DNA from: Bog-473 sp963763575
Lineage (GTDB): Bacteria; Actinomycetota; Acidimicrobiia; Acidimicrobiales; RAAP-2
Assembly: GCA_963763575.1 (NCBI GenBank)
Contig: CAVXPD010000005.1
Coordinates: 124,001-188,000, forward strand
Reading direction: 5' to 3'
Length of the DNA: 64,000 nt
Shown here: positions 59,743 to 64,000 of the stretch, in pieces
Numbering within the stretch: position 1 is the stretch's first letter
How the letters are laid out: every line of letters begins with the position of its first letter
The notes under the pieces: generated by a model
The model's database searches: none
Told to the model about the DNA's origin: nothing
What the model saw: only the letters and a program-made list of their open reading frames with translations
Position numbers and translations under genes: made by a program

Positions 59743-61452
59743 GTGCGCACGCATCCCCCGGGCGGCGGCTCCGACGCGGGGTTGCCGGGTCCGCCGGAAA
59801 ACCGCCCGCTGAGCCGCCGCAACTTCCTTCAACTGTCGGCGTTGGGTGCTGCCGGGCTCGCCGCCACCACCCACGAAGGAAGCAGGGGCAAGCCGCACGC
59901 ACGGGCCCGCAAGCCAGAAGGCGTGAACGAACCGGCGCTCGTCGACACCGTGCTGCCGAGTGGAGTCACCGTGCCGACCGCGCCATGGCTGATCGCCGAG
60001 AACGCCCGCCCCGGCACGCTCAACTGGATCTGCAACTTCGTCCAACCCAATCACGCGCTCGAAGGGTTCGCCAGCCAGGTGAGCGCCGTGCATGGCGACG
60101 ACGTGGCGCTGTTCGTCAACACGATGACGGCGCGCGCCGTGCGGGTCCAGGCCTATCGGATGGGGTACTACCAGGGCCTCGGCGGGCGCCTGGTGTGGCA
60201 GAGCGACTTCGTGGCGGCGAAGACGCAGCCTGCGCCGGTGTTCACCCCGGGCGTGGGGACGATCAGCTGCCCGTGGAGCCCCACGATGACGATCACCGTC
60301 GCGAAGGACTGGCCGCCCGGCTGCTACCTCCTCAAACTGGTGGGCGACGGGGGGGAAGAGCAGTTCGTGCCGATCACCGTGCGCGACGACACCTCCATGG
60401 CCTCGTTCGTCATTCAGAACAGCGTGACCACCTGGCAGGCCTACAACCTCTGGGGCGACTACAGCCTCTACTACGGCGCCATCGGAGCCGGTGGGCAGGA
60501 CTTCGCCAACCGGTCGCGCATCGTGTCCTTCGACCGCCCGTACCCGCAGACCTGGGCGTCCGGCGCGGCGGACTTCGTCGGCAACGAACTCCCGCTGCTG
60601 TTCCACCTCGAGAGCCTGGGCCTCGACCTGACCTACTGGACCGACGTCGACCTGCACGAGCGGCCGCAGCTGTTGGCCAACCACCGCTGCCTGTTCAGCC
60701 TCGGGCACGACGAATACTGGTCCACCCCGATGCGCCAAGGCGCCGCAGCCGCCAACGAGGCGGGGGTAAACCTCGCCTTTCTCGGCGCCAACGCCTGCTA
60801 TCGCCAGATCCGTCTGGAGCCATCGTCGGTCGGGCCCAACCGGCTCCAGGTCTGCTACAAGGACGCCACAGAGGACCCCATGGCCCGGGAGCAACCCGCA
60901 CTCACCACCGTCAACTGGGACCAGGCGCCGGTGAGCAACCCCGAGTCCACCCTCATCGGCTCCATGTACCAATCGGTCGGGGCCGAGGCCGACATGGTGG
61001 TCACGGACTCGGCCTCGTGGCTCTACAAGGGCTGCAACCTCACCGACGGCTACACGTTCCCAAAGGTGATCTTGGGGGAGTACGACCGGTACGTGCCGTC
61101 ATTCCCCGGTCCGCGCAACTGCGACGTGCTCGCCCACTCCCCCGTGCCGCACCAATCCAACTGGTCCGACATCACCTATTACACCGCCCCGGGGAACGGA
61201 GGCGGCGTGCTCGCCACGGGGTCGGCGAGCTTCGTCGCTCAGCTCTCGACCACCGGCGTCATCCCGTCGCTCGTGATCCCGGGACCCTTTCCGGGGGTGA
61301 CCGAGATCTTCCGGCGCGCCATGGAGAACGTGTACGGCCGCTTCGGGCTGGGACCCGCCAGTTCCTACGGCGCCTCGGGCGGCAACTGGAGCGCGGTCTA
61401 TTCCGGCGGCGCGGCCGCGGCCGGCACGGCTGCGGGCACCAACGCAGCATGA
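59743..61452 (+). CDS. Tat-exported N,N-dimethylformamidase beta-subunit-like protein
   Basis: 569 residues. Twin-arginine signal LSRRNFLQLSALGAAGLAA (~23-41). The body matches the C-terminal domain family of dimethylformamidase large subunits: RMGYYQGLGGRLV (~140), SVTTWQAYNLWGDYSLYYG (~227), SLGHDEYWS (~320), FLGANACYRQIR (~345). The family's catalytic chemistry outside the true dimethylformamidase is unknown. An Ala/Gly-rich tail ends the protein. Followed by a GH43 gene in the same direction, perhaps an exported glycan-acting set (inference). Confidence 0.82.
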   Translation: MRTHPPGGGSDAGLPGPPENRPLSRRNFLQLSALGAAGLAATTHEGSRGKPHARARKPEGVNEPALVDTVLPSGVTVPTAPWLIAENARPGTLNWICNFVQPNHALEGFASQVSAVHGDDVALFVNTMTARAVRVQAYRMGYYQGLGGRLVWQSDFVAAKTQPAPVFTPGVGTISCPWSPTMTITVAKDWPPGCYLLKLVGDGGEEQFVPITVRDDTSMASFVIQNSVTTWQAYNLWGDYSLYYGAIGAGGQDFANRSRIVSFDRPYPQTWASGAADFVGNELPLLFHLESLGLDLTYWTDVDLHERPQLLANHRCLFSLGHDEYWSTPMRQGAAAANEAGVNLAFLGANACYRQIRLEPSSVGPNRLQVCYKDATEDPMAREQPALTTVNWDQAPVSNPESTLIGSMYQSVGAEADMVVTDSASWLYKGCNLTDGYTFPKVILGEYDRYVPSFPGPRNCDVLAHSPVPHQSNWSDITYYTAPGNGGGVLATGSASFVAQLSTTGVIPSLVIPGPFPGVTEIFRRAMENVYGRFGLGPASSYGASGGNWSAVYSGGAAAAGTAAGTNAA

Positions 61453-61547
61453 ACGACACCGGGCGAGCACGGGCGGCATCGCCGCCGGGGTGACGTGGAT
61501 CGCTCGGTCGGCGCGCTCCCCATCCGGCGGAGGGCCGGAGCAAGGGC

Positions 61548-62654
61548 ATGAGGCTCACCGCGTCGACGACGGTGGTGGGCCTGTGCCTCGGCCTCGTCGT
61601 CGTCGCGGTCGTCGGCGCGACGGCCGCTCTGACGGTCCCGGCGGTGGCGGGCTCGCCCGAGGCCCCCGTCCACGGGGCACCGGCGCTGTCTGCCACCGCG
61701 GCGCACGACTCGCCGCCGCCGGACGCCGACCCGGCCGCGCCCGGGACGTTCGTCAGCTTCGGCGGCGACCAAACGGACCCTTTCATGTTCGCCGACGGGG
61801 AGACCTACTACCTCTTCACCTCGCGCGAAGGATACGGAGCAGACGCCAACGTGCCCGTGCGCACGGCCACCGTCGTCGGACGCTGGGGGCCGGTGAGCGA
61901 CGCGCTGCCCGAGCTCCCGGCGTGGGCCGCGCCCGGCTGGGCCTGGGCGCCTGACGTGCACCGCTTCGGAAACCACGACGTGTTGTACTTCACCGCCCTG
62001 CTGCGTGGCTCCTCGCCGGCCACCATGTGCATCGGTGCCGCCGTCGGCACCCGCATCAGCGGGCCGTTCGTGACTCTCCCGGCACCCTTCGTCTGCCAGG
62101 CGTCGCTCGGCGGCTCCATCGACCCGCGTACGTTCGTGGACGGCGACGGCCAGGCCTACCTGCTCTGGAAGTCGGACCAGAACGCCGTGTCGCAGGCCAC
62201 GCCGACGCAGATCTACAGCCAGCCGATCAGCGCAGACGGCCTGCAGCTGCTGGGCCGGCCGACGCAGATCTTCGGGCCGGACGAAGCCTGGCAGGGCGAG
62301 ATCGTCGAAGCGCCCGACCTCGTCGAGGTCGCGGGCGCCTACTTCCTCTTCTATTCCGGGTCATGGTTCAACCAGCCGGGCTACGCCATCGGCGTCGCGC
62401 CGTGCGCGGGGCCGCTCGGTCCGTGCGCCGACACGTCACCCGCCCCGTTGCTCGGGTCCAACGAACAGGGCACCGGACCGGGCGAGGAGTCCGTCTTTGC
62501 CGACGACCGCGGGATCTGGCTGGTCTACGCGCCGTTCCAGTCCTCGTTCGTGCCGCTCTTGACCCCGCCCCGCCCCGCGACCGCCGCCCGCCTGGGCTTC
62601 AGCAGCGCCGGCGTGTATCTGGCCGCGACGCCGACGAGTCCCGCGGACGTCTGA
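61548..62654 (+). CDS. Exported glycoside hydrolase family 43-like protein
   Basis: 368 residues. A signal peptide or anchor (~1-35) precedes a five-bladed GH43 propeller: catalytic-base Asp in GDQTDPFMFADGETYYLF (~74), pKa-setting Asp in GSIDPRTFVDGDGQAYLLW (~190), acid Glu in EIVEAPDLVEVAGAYFLFYS (~247). It would cleave arabinose, xylose or related side chains. The linkage is not readable. Third of several exported carbohydrate-linked proteins after the rhamnosidase at 48183. Confidence 0.86.
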   Translation: MRLTASTTVVGLCLGLVVVAVVGATAALTVPAVAGSPEAPVHGAPALSATAAHDSPPPDADPAAPGTFVSFGGDQTDPFMFADGETYYLFTSREGYGADANVPVRTATVVGRWGPVSDALPELPAWAAPGWAWAPDVHRFGNHDVLYFTALLRGSSPATMCIGAAVGTRISGPFVTLPAPFVCQASLGGSIDPRTFVDGDGQAYLLWKSDQNAVSQATPTQIYSQPISADGLQLLGRPTQIFGPDEAWQGEIVEAPDLVEVAGAYFLFYSGSWFNQPGYAIGVAPCAGPLGPCADTSPAPLLGSNEQGTGPGEESVFADDRGIWLVYAPFQSSFVPLLTPPRPATAARLGFSSAGVYLAATPTSPADV

Positions 62655-62721
62655 CCTGCGGCCCGGCGCGGCGAGCTGCCACCACTTGGGACCCCCGTCC
62701 ACCTACGATCGCGCCGCAGAA

Positions 62722-63798
62722 ATGACCAGACTCGACGTACACCGCCCACGGGCGCGCCGCCCGCTCGCGTGGGGCGTCGTGGCCTCCGCCGGGCTTGCTG
62801 GGCTGATCTTGAGCGCCTGTTCGTCCTCACCCGCCCAGGACGCCGCGCCCCCGAAGCCCAAGCAGACGACGACCAGCACCACCAAGGCGCCGGCGCCGGT
62901 GTGCCCGCTCACGGGCGTGCCCGCGCCGGGGGGGTCGGTGCCCCAGCGCCCGGCCATGGCCGTGAAGATCGACAACTACCCGTCCGGCCGGCCCCAATCG
63001 GGCTTGGACCAGGCCGACATCGTCTTCGAGGAGCCGGTCGAGGGCGGCATCACCCGCTACGCCGCCGTCTTCCAGTGCCAGAACGTGGCGCTCATCGGAC
63101 CGGTCCGCTCGGCCCGCAACGTCGACATCGGCATCCTGGGGCAGCTGGGCAACCCACTCTTGGCCCACGTCGGCGGCATCAACCCGGTCATCGCCAACAT
63201 CGACGCATCACCCCTCGTCAACGTCGACCTCGGCGCCAGCGACTCTCTGCTGATCCATCCGGCGGGTCGTGTTTCCCCCGACGCCGACTACACGTCGACC
63301 GCGATCGTCTTCGGCACGCACCCGACGATGAACACCCCGCCACAGCCGCTGTTCACGTACTCGTTGGCGCCGGCCGGGGGGACTCCCGCGGCCTCCTTGA
63401 ACATCGACTTCTCGGGGACCTCGAACGTCACGTGGAAATGGAACGCGACCACCGGCACCTTCCAGCGCTACTACGACGGGACGACGCCCGACCTGCTGGC
63501 CAACGGCGTCCAGAACCAGGCGTCCAACGTGATCGTGCAGTACGTGTCGATCAGCTACGGGCCGTGGGCCGAGAACTCCGAGGGCGCGCTCGAGGTCCAG
63601 GCCGACCTCTACCCCAACGCCAGCGGCAACGCGATCGTCTTCCGCAACGGGCAGGAGATCCAGGGCACCTGGCACCGCTCGACGCTGGCGTCGCCCACGC
63701 AATTCGTGAACGCGGCCGGCCAGACCATCCCGATGATGCCCGGGCCCACCTGGGTCGAGCTCGTGCCCAACACGATCATGGCGGTCACCACGCCCTAG
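62722..63798 (+). CDS. DUF3048 (YerB-like) lipoprotein
   Basis: 358 residues. Signal peptide with lipobox LSAC (~32) and a Thr/Lys/Pro linker. DUF3048 motifs: CPLTGVP (~63), RPAMAVKIDNYPSGRPQSGLDQADIVFEEPVEGGITRY (~80-117), IGPVRSARNVDI and SYGPWAENSEGALEV. Cell-surface family of unknown biochemistry, common in Gram-positive bacteria. The start is ATG 62722, 12 bases after a TACGAT box at 62704. It converges with the acyltransferase gene seven bases away. Confidence 0.87.
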   Translation: MTRLDVHRPRARRPLAWGVVASAGLAGLILSACSSSPAQDAAPPKPKQTTTSTTKAPAPVCPLTGVPAPGGSVPQRPAMAVKIDNYPSGRPQSGLDQADIVFEEPVEGGITRYAAVFQCQNVALIGPVRSARNVDIGILGQLGNPLLAHVGGINPVIANIDASPLVNVDLGASDSLLIHPAGRVSPDADYTSTAIVFGTHPTMNTPPQPLFTYSLAPAGGTPAASLNIDFSGTSNVTWKWNATTGTFQRYYDGTTPDLLANGVQNQASNVIVQYVSISYGPWAENSEGALEVQADLYPNASGNAIVFRNGQEIQGTWHRSTLASPTQFVNAAGQTIPMMPGPTWVELVPNTIMAVTTP

Positions 63799-63805
63799 CC
63801 GATCC

Positions 63806-64000
63806 TCAGAACACCCCGTCCGTAGCGACCTCGAGCTGCGCGCCGACCGCCGGGGTCAGCCAGTTGGCGTACGTCGCGGTGATGTGGTTGTCGTCGCGGT
63901 AGACGAGCAGGTTTCCCACGATGACGGTGCAGGTGCTCGAGATGCAGAACCACGGGTCGGTGTCCACGTAGCCGGCGCCGGTCGAGGCTGCGACAGCCTT
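63806..64000 (-). CDS. C-terminal end of an OafA/YrhL-type acyltransferase with SGNH domain (cut by window edge)
   Basis: Only the last 64 codons are inside the window. The reading frame has DTDPWFCISSTCTVIVGNLL followed by VYRDDNHITATYANWLTP. This is the end of the SGNH domain fused to membrane O-acyltransferases of the OafA type: paired cysteines, then the catalytic D-x2-H in DDNH. These acetylate cell-wall or surface polysaccharides. Convergent with the DUF3048 gene. Confidence 0.82.
   Translation of the reverse strand, partial: KAVAASTGAGYVDTDPWFCISSTCTVIVGNLLVYRDDNHITATYANWLTPAVGAQLEVATDGVF

Noticed and set aside
57793..60972. A minus-strand frame of more than 1000 codons spanning serB and the Tat-exported gene
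   Set aside because: Only the serB part has family motifs. The rest is antisense to a well-supported plus-strand gene, as expected from high GC.

Overview
The window is a high-GC actinobacterial chromosome segment. The lineage is an inference from gene content. There is an mshA-type glycosyltransferase with the YbjN-family neighbour usual in mycothiol producers. There are three luciferase-like (LLM, F420-type) oxidoreductases, a rex-hemA-hemC-cobA/hemD-hemB-hemL heme cluster, a nuo operon facing a menaquinone-reductase-like flavoprotein, a MmpL-type exporter, an NDMA-type alcohol dehydrogenase, and many GTG starts. An Acidimicrobiia-like actinobacterium fits best. I see no rRNA, CRISPR array, transposase or integrase.

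Layout. 0-5.4 kb: nuoA-nuoG on the minus strand (nuoG cut by the window edge). 5.5-7.1 kb: divergent geranylgeranyl-reductase-family flavoprotein with a lysine/alanine-rich tail. 7.1-14.5 kb: minus-strand heme operon led by the NADH/NAD+ sensor Rex and ending with a HIT protein. 14.6-19.7 kb: SAM hydroxide adenosyltransferase, proC, YbjN, mshA, an XRE regulator, superoxide dismutase. 19.7-25.4 kb: DksA-type zinc finger, an 895-residue ATPase-PAS-GAF-GAF-SpoIIE signalling protein, a class V aminotransferase and a beta-propeller lipoprotein. 25.4-28.2 kb: two divergent citrate synthases, one fused to a helix-turn-helix and one to CBS domains. 28.4-34.2 kb: DUF4395 protein, alcohol dehydrogenase, MMPL exporter, acyl-CoA synthetase.

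34.2-43 kb is looser and lower in GC, with long gene-poor stretches. It holds a tRNA-Glu, three poorly folding tRNA-like elements, nested inverted repeats, a self-contained small transcription unit (promoter, 49-codon leaderless frame, strong terminator), and a tRNA-Lys whose 3' end runs into a triple 14-bp repeat. This is the most unusual part of the window.

43-64 kb returns to dense coding. It has a dienelactone hydrolase-DUF6295-kinase operon, an exported NHL propeller coupled to a Tat-exported alpha-L-rhamnosidase, a NERD protein, and a translationally coupled four-gene CoA-dependent catabolic operon (enoyl-CoA hydratase, LLM oxidoreductase, amidohydrolase, CoA-transferase). It continues with serB, a hexapeptide acyltransferase, a Tat-exported dimethylformamidase-like protein, a GH43 protein, a DUF3048 lipoprotein and the end of an OafA-type acyltransferase. 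Many genes have a TAnnnT box 6-9 nt before the start codon, so leaderless mRNAs appear common, and this settles several starts (proC, the hexapeptide acyltransferase, the XRE regulator).
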